DNA from: Hoeflea marina
Lineage (GTDB): Bacteria > Pseudomonadota > Alphaproteobacteria > Rhizobiales > Rhizobiaceae
Direction of reading: 5' to 3'
DNA: 64,000 nt
NCBI RefSeq assembly: GCF_003182275.1
Contig: NZ_QGTR01000002.1
Coordinates: forward strand, 724,237 to 788,236
The position numbers and the translations under genes were made by a program. Positions within the stretch are counted from its first letter, which is position 1. Each line of letters opens with the position of its first letter. Of the stretch, positions 7,754 through 15,093 are shown in pieces. The notes under the pieces are model-generated. The model did no database searches. It saw nothing but the letters and a program-made list of their open reading frames with translations, and was not told the origin of the DNA.

Positions 7754-8875
7754 ATGCGCCAGAACCGCCAGCCGCCGCCCACCATCCGCCTGCAGCCCAA
7801 GACAGGCCTGGCGCTGGGACTTTCCACCGGGAGCCAGGTCTCCGTCATCCTGCTGGGCATCTTCGCCACCTTCATGGCGCTCGATGCGGCGCAGGTGATC
7901 ATGGCGCCAGTGTCGCTGGCCATCGTCACCGGCTTGATGTTCTCGCCCATCGCCCTGGCGATGGAACGGCGGGGCCTGCCGGTATGGGCGTCCGCGACCG
8001 TTATCGTGCTGCTCTTCCTGCTCATAATCGGCATCACGACGCTGCTGTTTGCCTTTCCGCTATCCCTGTGGCTCGATCGGCTTCCGGCTATCTGGGCACA
8101 GCTGCAGGCGCAATTGACCAACTGGCGCCATATCTTTGAATCCCTTTCGGGGCTGCAGGAGCAGATCCGCGCCGTCACCGGTTCGGGCTCCACCATGACT
8201 GTCGATGTGGCGGATGCCTCGACGGTCACGGAGATCGCCGTCATCGCGCCGACGATCGCGGCACAGATCATCCTGTTTCTTGCAAGCCTCTATTTCTTCG
8301 TCGCCACCAGGCACATGATCCGATTGAGCGTTCTGTCGTTGTGCTTCAACCGGCGCGCGCGGCTGCGGGCGGCCCACATGTTCCGCGACGCGGAATGGTT
8401 CGTTTCACGCTATCTGCTGTCGATATCGATCGTCAATCTGGGCCTCGGCCTCGCGGTAGGCCTTGCCCTGTGGCTGGCCGGCGTGCCGTCTCCCTTCCTG
8501 TGGGGCATGCTCGCCTTTGTGCTCAACTATGTCATCTATATCGGCCCGGCGCTGGTGGCGGTCATCCTGCTGGGAGTGGGCCTGGCGACCTATGACTCGA
8601 TGTCGCTGGTCTTCATGCCACCGGCTATCTACCTGATGCTGAATCTCATTGAGGCGCAGGTGGTCACTCCGCAGGTGATCGGCCGCACGCTGACGCTCAA
8701 CCCCTTCTTCGTGCTGCTCTCCCTGTCATTCTGGATCTGGCTGTGGGGGCCGGCCGGCGGCTTTATTGCAGTGCCGTCAATGCTGCTGCTGATGGCGGTG
8801 CTTCGCAACATCCTGCCAGAGCGCAATGCTGCGGCCGTCGCCGGGTCGCCGTCGAGCACCCCTTCCGCAAATTGA
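7754..8875 (+). CDS. AI-2E family transporter (PerM/YdiK-like)
   Basis: A 373-residue inner-membrane protein with about eight spans. There is an N-terminal pair of hydrophobic helices, a soluble stretch around the SGLQEQIRAVTGSG region, and a C-terminal bundle with NLGLGLAVGLALWLAGVPSPFLWG and EAQVVTPQVIGRTLTLNP, both typical of the family. Members export or exchange small solutes; some are Na+/H+ antiporters and only a few handle the signal AI-2. The start at 7754 is supported by a GAGG ribosome site and by the EcfG promoter just upstream. Its place in the stress cluster suggests a role in envelope or ion homeostasis. Confidence 0.87.
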   Translation: MRQNRQPPPTIRLQPKTGLALGLSTGSQVSVILLGIFATFMALDAAQVIMAPVSLAIVTGLMFSPIALAMERRGLPVWASATVIVLLFLLIIGITTLLFAFPLSLWLDRLPAIWAQLQAQLTNWRHIFESLSGLQEQIRAVTGSGSTMTVDVADASTVTEIAVIAPTIAAQIILFLASLYFFVATRHMIRLSVLSLCFNRRARLRAAHMFRDAEWFVSRYLLSISIVNLGLGLAVGLALWLAGVPSPFLWGMLAFVLNYVIYIGPALVAVILLGVGLATYDSMSLVFMPPAIYLMLNLIEAQVVTPQVIGRTLTLNPFFVLLSLSFWIWLWGPAGGFIAVPSMLLLMAVLRNILPERNAAAVAGSPSSTPSAN

Positions 8876-8886
8876 GAATTATCGCG

Positions 8887-8911
8887 GGAACCAAATGGAT
8901 GACGCACCGTT
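8887..8911 (+). promoter_or_regulatory. Candidate EcfG promoter for the PRC-barrel gene
   Basis: GGAAC at 8887-8891, 16 bases, CGTT at 8908-8911, a full match about 90 bases before the start codon at 9002. Confidence 0.7.
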
Positions 8912-9001
8912 TAGTCCGTGTCACCTCCCGCCGAGGCTGCAGATGTGAGAGCCTGAGGCCCCGGCGGGCGTACATAAATCTTATGCACAAGGAACACTAC
9001 C

Positions 9002-10045
9002 ATGATCCGCACTCTTCTCGCCAGTACCGCAATTGCCGCAGTCATGTCGACTGCCGCTTTTGCCCAGGACACCACCACCACCGCGCCGGCAGCAACGCCG
9101 GAAGCGACCATGTCCACCACGACGAACACAAACGCCTCGGCTGAGACCGCCGTGATGGCCGATGGCATGCTTGCATCGGATGTCATCGGTGCAGCCGTCT
9201 ACAATTCGTCTGCTGATGACGCCGAGAACATCGGCGACGTCAACGATATCGTGCTTGCCGACGATGGTTCGGTCGAATCCGTGGTCATCGGCGTCGGCGG
9301 CTTTCTCGGTCTGGGCGAAAAGCGCGTGGCCGTGCCGTTCGATCAGTTGTCCTGGGTGAACAAGAACAACGATCGCTGGCTCGTGGTTGAAGCGACCCGC
9401 GAGCAGCTCGAAGCCCAGCCTGCGTTCGACGTTTCGGCTTACCGCCCGCAGCCTGCCGCCAATGACACCGCCGCGATGGACCCTGCCGCAAACCCGGCAA
9501 ATCCTGACGCGAACACCATGACGGCGGCTCCGGCCGACACGGCGGCCAGCACGACGACAGCCCCTGCCGACACGGCAACTGCTCCGGCCGACACGGCCGC
9601 CAGCACGGCAACGGCTCCCGCTGACACAGCTGCCACCGATACGGCGGCCAATGACACCGCCGCCACCACGCAGGACACCATGTCGACGTCCTCGATCGAC
9701 CGTTCGGCCCTGGTGGTTGTCACCAATGACAAGCTCAGCGCTGACAATCTGATCGGTCGCACTGTCTATGGCGCCAACGACGAGAACATCGGCGAGATCA
9801 GCGACGTGCTGCTCGCCGACGGGAAGGTCGACGGCTTCGTCATCGATGTGGGCGGGTTCCTCGGCATGGGCGAAAAGCCCGTCGCTGTCTCGTCCGACAA
9901 TCTCGACGTCATGGCCGACGCCAATGGCGACGTGACGGTGTTCACGCCGTTCACCGAAGAGCAGCTGAAGAACCAGCCGGAATATTCGGAAGAAGCCTAC
10001 AAGTCCAATCCGGACTCGGTGATTCTGATCGCTCCCGCTGGCTGA
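9002..10045 (+). CDS. Exported protein with two PRC-barrel domains and an Ala/Thr/Pro linker
   Basis: A 347-residue protein with a signal peptide (about residues 1-22, ending AAFAQD). The first PRC-barrel (about 55-155) has IGAAVYN..ENIGDVNDIVLADDG and GGFLGLGEKRVAVPF. A low-complexity linker (about 155-235) is built from repeated PADTAA and TATAPADTAAS units. The second PRC-barrel (about 240-345) has IGRTVYG..ENIGEISDVLLADGK and GGFLGMGEKPVAV. The two barrels are clearly internal duplicates. PRC-barrels bind RNA-processing or photosynthetic partners elsewhere, but exported ones in rhizobia have no proven role. A full EcfG promoter precedes it and a strong terminator follows it. Confidence 0.88.
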   Translation: MIRTLLASTAIAAVMSTAAFAQDTTTTAPAATPEATMSTTTNTNASAETAVMADGMLASDVIGAAVYNSSADDAENIGDVNDIVLADDGSVESVVIGVGGFLGLGEKRVAVPFDQLSWVNKNNDRWLVVEATREQLEAQPAFDVSAYRPQPAANDTAAMDPAANPANPDANTMTAAPADTAASTTTAPADTATAPADTAASTATAPADTAATDTAANDTAATTQDTMSTSSIDRSALVVVTNDKLSADNLIGRTVYGANDENIGEISDVLLADGKVDGFVIDVGGFLGMGEKPVAVSSDNLDVMADANGDVTVFTPFTEEQLKNQPEYSEEAYKSNPDSVILIAPAG

Positions 10046-10080
10046 TCCAGAAAACTAGCCTTATCAATGGCTTCAATGGG

Positions 10081-10107
10081 CCGCCGGTGTTTACCGGCGG
10101 CTTTTTG
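10081..10107 (+). terminator. Intrinsic terminator after the PRC-barrel gene
   Basis: A perfect 8-base stem (CCGCCGGT with ACCGGCGG) and a GTTT loop, followed by CTTTTTG. It separates the PRC-barrel transcript from the next stress promoter at 10116. Confidence 0.85.
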
Positions 10108-10115
10108 CACTGCGG

Positions 10116-10140
10116 GGAACTTTCCCGCCGCCAGTGCATT
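10116..10140 (+). promoter_or_regulatory. Candidate EcfG promoter for the DUF883-dps group
   Basis: GGAAC at 10116-10120, 16 bases, CATT at 10137-10140, directly after the preceding terminator and 33 bases before the start codon at 10173. Confidence 0.6.
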
Positions 10141-10172
10141 GTACGGATATCACTCATATAAGGAGACTATTC

Positions 10173-10511
10173 ATGGCCACCGCTTCCCGCGCCCGCAAAT
10201 CCTTCACCGCCAAAGCTTCGCAGACGGAGGCCGGTCTTATGGCCCGCGCGGAGCAGCTGCGCGCCGACCTCGCTCGGCTGGCTGATTCGATCGGCGCCGC
10301 CGGTTCGGACAAGGCCGACAGCATCGGTGCCGAGACGGCCAAGCGCATTGAAAGTCTCCGCAGCGCCAGCGACGACATGATTTCTGAACTGAGCGACCAG
10401 CTTTCCGGTCTCGAGCGTCAGGTCTCCGGCACCATCCGGGAGCGCCCGCTGCAGTCGCTCGGCGTCGCAGTCGCGGCCGGCTTCCTCGTCGCCCTCATGC
10501 TGCGCCGGTAA
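10173..10511 (+). CDS. DUF883 family (ElaB/YqjD-like) membrane-anchored protein
   Basis: A 112-residue protein. Residues about 10-85 form a long amphipathic helix rich in Ala, Glu, Asp and Ser, and the last 25 residues (RERPLQSLGVAVAAGFLVALMLRR) form the DUF883 signature and a C-terminal membrane anchor. E. coli relatives YqjD and ElaB are stationary-phase proteins that tether to the inner membrane and bind ribosomes. The ATG at 10173 has an AAGGAG site before it; the longer reading from 10134 starts inside the promoter. It leads a probable stress operon ending with dps. Confidence 0.87.
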   Translation: MATASRARKSFTAKASQTEAGLMARAEQLRADLARLADSIGAAGSDKADSIGAETAKRIESLRSASDDMISELSDQLSGLERQVSGTIRERPLQSLGVAVAAGFLVALMLRR

Positions 10512-10516
10512 CCGGC

Positions 10517-10939
10517 ATGTTCGGCGCACTCCGCATTGCGGCGCGGCTTGCGGGCGACACCTGGAACCGCCAGAAGCGACGCTTCGTCGTTTCGGCGGCC
10601 ACCTGGGTGGCGATCGGGGTTTGCCTGTTCATGACGGTCGCCGCGTTGTTCGCGGCGTTTGCCGTGGAAATGGGTCAGCGCTATGGAGCCGTGCAGGGCT
10701 GTCTGGCTGCCGCCGGACTCGGCATCGGTCTGGCAGCGCTCGTGGCGATCGCCAGTGCCATCGCCGGAGCCGTCAATCGCCGCCGCGCTCGCCGCCGCAC
10801 CAAGAACACCGAACTGCAGTCGCTGCTGCTGCTGGCATTGCCGGCAATGATCTCGCGTCACAGCCTGCCGGTCATGGTGGGCGCCGCCGCGCTGGGCTTC
10901 CTCGCCGCATCCGCGATTGGCCGCGACAGCGACGACTGA
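10517..10939 (+). CDS. Small membrane protein, holin-like/YqjE-like
   Basis: A 140-residue protein with two central hydrophobic helices (about residues 28-52 and 60-86), a basic patch (NRRRARRRTK) and a third weak span near 115-132. The layout next to a DUF883 gene resembles the yqjD-yqjE pair of enterobacteria and the 'phage holin family' annotations often given to such proteins. I have no motif that proves the family. It starts six bases after the DUF883 stop codon and is surely cotranscribed. It probably acts in the inner membrane under stress. Confidence 0.6.
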   Translation: MFGALRIAARLAGDTWNRQKRRFVVSAATWVAIGVCLFMTVAALFAAFAVEMGQRYGAVQGCLAAAGLGIGLAALVAIASAIAGAVNRRRARRRTKNTELQSLLLLALPAMISRHSLPVMVGAAALGFLAASAIGRDSDD

Positions 10940-10965
10940 AGCCTGGAATCGAAAGGAATTGACAA

Positions 10966-11187
10966 ATGGCAGAAGAACTCAAGCCGGATGAGGCCCGCCA
11001 GGGTCGCGAAGGCCGTCCCGTCCTCAACGTGCTCAGTGTCTCGATGATCCTGGCCGTGCTGGTCGGCGTCGGCATCTTCACCTGGTTCATGCTGTCGGGA
11101 GACAGCAGCAATTTCATGACCGACAATTCCGTGACTCAGACCGACGGAACAGCAACCGAGCCGGCGCCGGCAGCGCCCCCCTCATGA
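10966..11187 (+). CDS. Small single-span membrane protein
   Basis: A 73-residue product. A charged N-terminus (MAEELKPDEARQGREGRP) is followed by one membrane span (about residues 23-44, ILAVLVGVGIFTWFML) and a Ser/Thr/Pro/Ala tail probably outside the cytoplasm. A GAAAGGAA ribosome site precedes the ATG. It sits between the holin-like gene and dps in the same orientation with short gaps. The family is not recognised and the function is unknown. Confidence 0.6.
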   Translation: MAEELKPDEARQGREGRPVLNVLSVSMILAVLVGVGIFTWFMLSGDSSNFMTDNSVTQTDGTATEPAPAAPPS

Positions 11188-11234
11188 CGCGTGCCGTTCC
11201 GCCATCTGACCAGACCAAACCGAAAGGAAGTTCC

Positions 11235-11753
11235 ATGTCCACCAAGCACCAATCCGAGAGCCTTGCCTCCGTCGTGGCGATCGACAAGATGAACATCGGG
11301 CTGCAGGCCGCCTATCGGGCCGACATCTCGAAGGACCTGTCATCGATCCTGGCCGCGACTTACCGGCTGACCATCAAGAGCCATATCTATCACTGGAATG
11401 TTGTCGGTCCGGTTTTCAAGTCGCTTCATGAACTGCTCGAGGAGCACTACAATGCGCTTTTCGGCGCAGTCGATGTGATCGCCGAAAGGATCCGCGCGCT
11501 TGGACACCTCGCCCCGGTCAAGCTCGACAAGACCGAATCCTTTGCTCCGTCGCATGATTCCGTCGATCACAAGACCGCCCAGGACATGGTCGCCGATCTG
11601 ATCGCCGACCATGAGGAGGCCGTCCGCGCAATGCGCAAGGCCGCCACCAAGGCCGGAGACAATGACGACGTTGTCACCGAGGACATGCTGACGGCACGCC
11701 TGACTTTCCATGAGAAGGCACTGTGGATGCTGCGGGCAGTCATCGCCGGTTGA
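11235..11753 (+). CDS. dps: Dps family DNA-starvation/ferritin-like protein
   Basis: A 172-residue protein with the Dps ferroxidase signature. HIYHWNVVGPVFKSLHELLEEHY (conserved His, Trp, Asp/Glu ligands) is followed by FGAVDVIAERIRALG. Dps forms a dodecamer that oxidises and stores iron using hydrogen peroxide and protects DNA in stationary phase. I took the ATG at 11235 because GAAAGGAAG lies just upstream; the in-frame start at 11184 overlaps the preceding gene and lacks a site. It is the last gene of a probable stress operon starting at 10173 and is followed by a strong terminator at 11801. Confidence 0.93.
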   Translation: MSTKHQSESLASVVAIDKMNIGLQAAYRADISKDLSSILAATYRLTIKSHIYHWNVVGPVFKSLHELLEEHYNALFGAVDVIAERIRALGHLAPVKLDKTESFAPSHDSVDHKTAQDMVADLIADHEEAVRAMRKAATKAGDNDDVVTEDMLTARLTFHEKALWMLRAVIAG

Positions 11754-11800
11754 CGAGACCGCCGGCCTTTGATGGCCGGACATCTGCGTGCGCCCTTCCA

Positions 11801-11842
11801 GCCCGCGGCCGGTTCCCTCAGGAACCGGCCGCGGGCTTTCCT
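11801..11842 (+). terminator. Intrinsic terminator after dps
   Basis: A perfect 16-base GC-rich stem (11801-11816 with 11821-11836) with a CTCA loop, followed by TTTCCTG. It ends the DUF883-dps transcript. Confidence 0.85.
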
Positions 11843-11931
11843 GTCACTGGCGCCGCGTCGCTTCTCATCCGACTCCGTCCCGATCTGACAACAAGCGATT
11901 GCGGGCACATGGCTCAATGCGGCCGGGGGAC

Positions 11932-11961
11932 AAAAAAATGCCTGCCGGTGAGGGCAGGCAT
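11932..11961 (-). terminator. Intrinsic terminator for the nepR-ecfG transcript
   Basis: Read on the minus strand, ATGCCTGCC pairs with GGCAGGCAT around a six-base loop and is followed by seven T. It lies 31 bases after the ecfG stop codon. Confidence 0.9.
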
Positions 11962-11991
11962 CTGAAGTGTGCCGAAGACATGGATCGATGA

Positions 11992-12582
11992 TCAGCGGAC
12001 GAAGGACCGACTGACCAGGGGGGCGGACGTGGCGTCCGGCCCGTAATCTGACTCGCCGTTGATCGACAAGAGCTCCTGCATGCGGACGCGGGCACGATTG
12101 ACGCGGCTTTTCACTGTGCCGATGGCGCAGTCCGAAATCTCCGCGGCTTCCTCGTACGAGAAACCGGACGCACCGATCAGCAGAAGTGCCTCACGCTGGT
12201 CGTCGGGCAGCTCGGCCAGGGCCCTGCGGAAATCCTGCATGTCCATCCGGCCGTACTGCTCGGGATGGCTTGCCAGAGAGCCCGCCATCAATCCGTCCAC
12301 GTCCTGGACCTCACGGCCCTTCTTGCGCATCTGGCTGAAGAACTCGTTGCGCAGGATCGTGAACAGCCACGCACGCATGTTGGTGCCGGGCTCGAACATG
12401 TGCTGCTTGGCCCATGCCTTCATGATCGTGTCCTGGACAAGGTCATCGGCGCGGTCGTGGCGTCCTGAGAGCGAAAGCGCAAATGCGCGCAGGGGCTTGA
12501 GAGTACCGAGCATTTCGCGCTTGAACTCTGCGGTCGGCAACTTTTGCTCGGACTGCGGGAGATCATTTGTCTCGGTTTGCAT
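11992..12582 (-). CDS. ecfG: General stress response ECF sigma factor EcfG
   Basis: A 196-residue ECF-type sigma factor. Region 2 (about residues 25-95) has RHDRADDLVQDTIMKAW and MRAWLFTILRNEFFSQMRKK. Region 4 (about 125-180) has LPDDQREALLLIGASGFSYEEAAEI and GTVKSRVNRARVRMQEL. It belongs to the EcfG/RpoE2 group and directs RNA polymerase to GGAAC-N16-CGTT promoters. It is held by the anti-sigma factor NepR until PhyR is phosphorylated. The ATG at 12582 has GGAGAG upstream; the longer start at 12603 has a weaker site. The gene overlaps nepR, so the two are coupled. Confidence 0.93.
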   Translation of the reverse strand: MQTETNDLPQSEQKLPTAEFKREMLGTLKPLRAFALSLSGRHDRADDLVQDTIMKAWAKQHMFEPGTNMRAWLFTILRNEFFSQMRKKGREVQDVDGLMAGSLASHPEQYGRMDMQDFRRALAELPDDQREALLLIGASGFSYEEAAEISDCAIGTVKSRVNRARVRMQELLSINGESDYGPDATSAPLVSRSFVR

Positions 12583-12784
12583 TTTGGGCTCTCTCCGCTT
12601 CATCCAGCTTTTCCAGAAGGTTCATCAGATGATCCGGAACTGGCTCGTCCTCAACGGATTGATAGAAACTCTTGAGTTTTCCGGCGATATCGACGGCCGG
12701 TTGGTGGGAAACGGTCCCCCGTCCGGAATCACGGTCATCGCCGTTGTCAAACATGATCATGCTGTTGCCTGCTTTGCTTGTCAT
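12563..12784 (-). CDS. nepR: Anti-sigma factor NepR
   Basis: A 73-residue acidic protein carrying the NepR core LKSFYQSVEDEPVPDHLMNLLEKLDEAE (split here as LKSFYQSVEDEPVP and DHLMNLLEKLDEAE). NepR binds EcfG under resting conditions and switches to phosphorylated PhyR under stress, releasing the sigma factor. The longer ORF start at 12826 lies upstream of the predicted promoter (12800-12824) and cannot be used from it. The ATG at 12784 would give a leader of only about ten bases; the ATGs at 12718 or 12712 are alternatives. The gene is divergent from phyR and overlaps ecfG. Confidence 0.9.
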   Translation of the reverse strand: MTSKAGNSMIMFDNGDDRDSGRGTVSHQPAVDIAGKLKSFYQSVEDEPVPDHLMNLLEKLDEAERAQNANRDK

Positions 12785-12799
12785 TCTTAGTGGCTCTAG

Positions 12800-12824
12800 A
12801 ATGCACGGCTCGCAAAAAAGTTCC
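12800..12824 (-). promoter_or_regulatory. Candidate EcfG promoter for nepR-ecfG (autoregulation)
   Basis: On the minus strand GGAAC (12824-12820), 16 bases, CATT (12803-12800). It shares a mirrored centre with the phyR promoter at 12833. Confidence 0.6.
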
Positions 12825-12832
12825 AACTGTCT

Positions 12833-12857
12833 GGAACTTTTTTATTTACAGTGCGTT
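12833..12857 (+). promoter_or_regulatory. Candidate EcfG promoter for phyR
   Basis: GGAAC at 12833-12837, 16 bases, CGTT at 12854-12857, a full match 46 bases before the phyR ATG. Together with the minus-strand site it forms the inverted repeat AAAAAAGTTCC-N8-GGAACTTTTTT. Confidence 0.75.
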
Positions 12858-12903
12858 TTCGAGCCATCAGCCGCGTTCTTTGCGGCCCGAAAAGGGGATA
12901 TCC

Positions 12904-13701
12904 ATGACGACGCTTTCGATGCGTATTGCACCACATCTTCCATATCTTCGTCGATTCTCGCGCGCGGTCACCGGCTCGCAGACCTCCGGTGACGCCTTTG
13001 TCGCCGCCACACTGGAAGCCCTGATTGCCGATCTGTCCATTTTCCCAAAAACGTCAAACGATCGCGTCGGCCTCTATCGCCTGTTTACGGAACTGCTCGG
13101 CAAGCTGTCTGTTTCCATTCCGGAAGTCAGCTCCAGCTTTCCCTGGGAGAAGCGCGCGGCTGCCAATCTCGAGGCCATGACGCCGGCGGCTCGGCAGGCG
13201 TTCCTGCTGGTGGCGGTCGAGGGCTTCGACGCGGGGGAGGCGGCTGAAGTGCTTGCGGTCAGTCAAACCGAATTTTCGGATCTGATCAATACCGCATCGA
13301 CGGAGATCTCGCGCCAGGTCGCCACCGACATCATGATCATCGAGGACGAACCCCTCATCGCCATGGACATCGAGGAAATGGTGGAATCGCTCGGTCATCG
13401 CGTCACCGGCATCGCCCGCACCCATGCCGAAGCGGTCGAGATGTTCAAGTCGGGCAAGCCCCGGATGGTCCTGGCCGATATTCAGCTGGCCGATGGCAGC
13501 TCCGGTATTGACGCAGTCAACGAAATCCTTAAAGAGACGGCAATTCCGGTGATCTTCATCACGGCCTTCCCGGAGCGCCTGCTCACCGGGGAAAAGCCGG
13601 AGCCTGCGTTTCTGGTGACCAAGCCGTTCAATCCTGACATGGTCAAGGCGTTGATCAGTCAGGCGCTGTATTTCGAGGCCGCTCAGAGCGTGAGCGCCTA
13701 G
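12904..13701 (+). CDS. phyR: General stress response anti-anti-sigma regulator PhyR
   Basis: A 265-residue two-part protein. Residues 1-130 form an ECF-sigma-like domain that mimics EcfG but lacks DNA-binding function. Residues about 140-258 form a receiver domain with acidic pocket E147/D148, phospho-acceptor D192 (VLADIQLADG), T220 (FITAFPE) and K240 (TKPF). On phosphorylation PhyR binds NepR through its sigma-like domain, freeing EcfG. The ATG at 12904 follows AAAGGGGATAT; the longer reading from 12778 runs through the promoter. It stands divergent from nepR-ecfG, the standard arrangement, with a shared bidirectional promoter region. Confidence 0.95.
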   Translation: MTTLSMRIAPHLPYLRRFSRAVTGSQTSGDAFVAATLEALIADLSIFPKTSNDRVGLYRLFTELLGKLSVSIPEVSSSFPWEKRAAANLEAMTPAARQAFLLVAVEGFDAGEAAEVLAVSQTEFSDLINTASTEISRQVATDIMIIEDEPLIAMDIEEMVESLGHRVTGIARTHAEAVEMFKSGKPRMVLADIQLADGSSGIDAVNEILKETAIPVIFITAFPERLLTGEKPEPAFLVTKPFNPDMVKALISQALYFEAAQSVSA

Positions 13702-13714
13702 ACCCGCCCGCGCG

Positions 13715-13739
13715 GGAACCATCTTGGGTGCGGGGCGTT
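13715..13739 (+). promoter_or_regulatory. Candidate EcfG promoter for the DUF1328 gene
   Basis: GGAAC at 13715-13719, 16 bases, CGTT at 13736-13739, a full match 33 bases before the ATG at 13772. Confidence 0.7.
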
Positions 13740-13771
13740 GACATCGCACCCAAGATGAATTGGAGAATCTG

Positions 13772-13936
13772 ATGCTGTACTATGCTCTAGTGTTCCTGGT
13801 CGTGGCCATCGTGGCTGGCGTGCTGGGATTCGGCGGCGTGGCTGGCGCATCGGCGGGAGTAGCCCAGGTGCTTTTCTTCCTGTTCCTCGCCTTCCTGCTG
13901 ATTTCCATCATGTTCAATTTCACCCGAAAGGTGTGA
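13772..13936 (+). CDS. DUF1328 family small membrane protein
   Basis: A 54-residue protein of two hydrophobic helices: [20 protein letters not shown], then a glycine/alanine turn ([12 protein letters not shown]), then [18 protein letters not shown] and a basic end (TRKV). This is the exact layout and length of DUF1328 (YtjA-like) proteins, which are stress-induced inner-membrane proteins of unknown role. A TGGAGA ribosome site and a full EcfG promoter precede it, directly downstream of phyR. It is easy to miss because of its size. Confidence 0.9.
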   Translation: MLYYALVFLVVAIVAGVLGFGGVAGASAGVAQVLFFLFLAFLLISIMFNFTRKV

Positions 13937-14063
13937 CCGCCAGAGCGGTCGTTCGTGGATTGAAGATGCGGTTCCGAGCGCAGGATGGCAGGCGACCCAT
14001 GGTTGGCTGCCATTGATTTTAACTGAATTGAGGCCGGTTCGCAGCCTTGTTTGAGGATACCGA

Positions 14064-15065
14064 GTGAAGACGTCTGACGCCATCCAAGCGGATCGGTTGC
14101 GCATCCTTCTAGCGGGAATCCGTCGGACAGGAATAACCGTGCTCTATCAGGATGCGAAGCTCAGGTGCCACCTCGTCGCGAATTCGCCTCAGCATTGGCC
14201 GGCTTTCGAGGACATGCGGGAACTGTCGGACGATGTGCTGTTCGACGAGGATACCGCGGTTCGCGTCCTTAAGCTCAAACGGCGGGTGCTGGAAACCGGC
14301 GAGCCTGCCAAGATCGAGGCTTCGGTTGATGACGGAGGCAACCGTCATTGGTACGCATTCAGCATCGAGCCCGACATCGACGCCAATGGCGAGGTGAGCG
14401 GGCTTTTCACCACGGCCACCGACATTGACGATGTGAAATACCGCGAGCAGGTGCTCAAGACCCTGCTGCGCGAACTCAGCCATCGCTCCAAGAACCTGCT
14501 TGCCATAATCCAGGCGATTGCATCCCAAACGGCGCGCTCCTCGACGAGTCTCGACGGATTTCTGGTGGCGTTCCGCGGGCGGTTGCAGTCGCTGTCACGG
14601 TCGCAGGATCTGGTCACCGATTCCGACTGGCGCGGAGCGGGTTTCCGCGAACTTGTCGAGGGCCAGTTGGGCCTGTACACCGACAACTCGCAAAAGCAGA
14701 TCGCGATATCCGGGGTTGACGCGCATCTGCTGCCCAATGCGGCGCTTCATCTCGGTCTGGCGCTGCACGAGCTCGCCGTCAACGCCGCCAGTCGCAGCGC
14801 CCTCTCATCACCCGACGGGCGGATTTCCATCGTTGCCCAGGTGCGCAAGGGCGAGAACGGCGAGGGGATGTTGCATGTGGACTGGAATGAGTCGTTTCCT
14901 CAATCCGATACCACCCCGCCGCTGCCCGACATCAATGGCTTCGGCAGCGTGGTGCTTGAGCGCATTGTCCCGCAGGCGCTGTCCGCCAAGGCGAAATACC
15001 AGATCGACGATGGTCGTGTGAGCTATTCCCTGGTGATCCCGTCCAGCCAGTTCGAGGACGGTTAG
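14064..15065 (+). CDS. HWE-family histidine kinase with PAS-like sensor, soluble
   Basis: A 333-residue cytoplasmic kinase with no membrane span. Residues about 20-130 resemble a PAS fold (ending in GLFTTATDIDDVKYREQ). The kinase core follows with LRELSHRSKNLLAIIQAIASQ (phospho-accepting His in the HWE/HisKA_2 dimerisation helix), HLGLALHELAVNAAS (N box) and NGFGSVVLERI (G-box-like). The GTG start at 14064 has GAGG eight bases upstream. The position just after phyR and DUF1328 makes it a good candidate for the cognate PhyR kinase (PhyK-like role), which is inference. It ends 28 bases from the convergent urtE. Confidence 0.85.
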   Translation: MKTSDAIQADRLRILLAGIRRTGITVLYQDAKLRCHLVANSPQHWPAFEDMRELSDDVLFDEDTAVRVLKLKRRVLETGEPAKIEASVDDGGNRHWYAFSIEPDIDANGEVSGLFTTATDIDDVKYREQVLKTLLRELSHRSKNLLAIIQAIASQTARSSTSLDGFLVAFRGRLQSLSRSQDLVTDSDWRGAGFRELVEGQLGLYTDNSQKQIAISGVDAHLLPNAALHLGLALHELAVNAASRSALSSPDGRISIVAQVRKGENGEGMLHVDWNESFPQSDTTPPLPDINGFGSVVLERIVPQALSAKAKYQIDDGRVSYSLVIPSSQFEDG

Positions 15066-15093
15066 TCCGGACGCAATCGCGTTGAGTGCCGGT

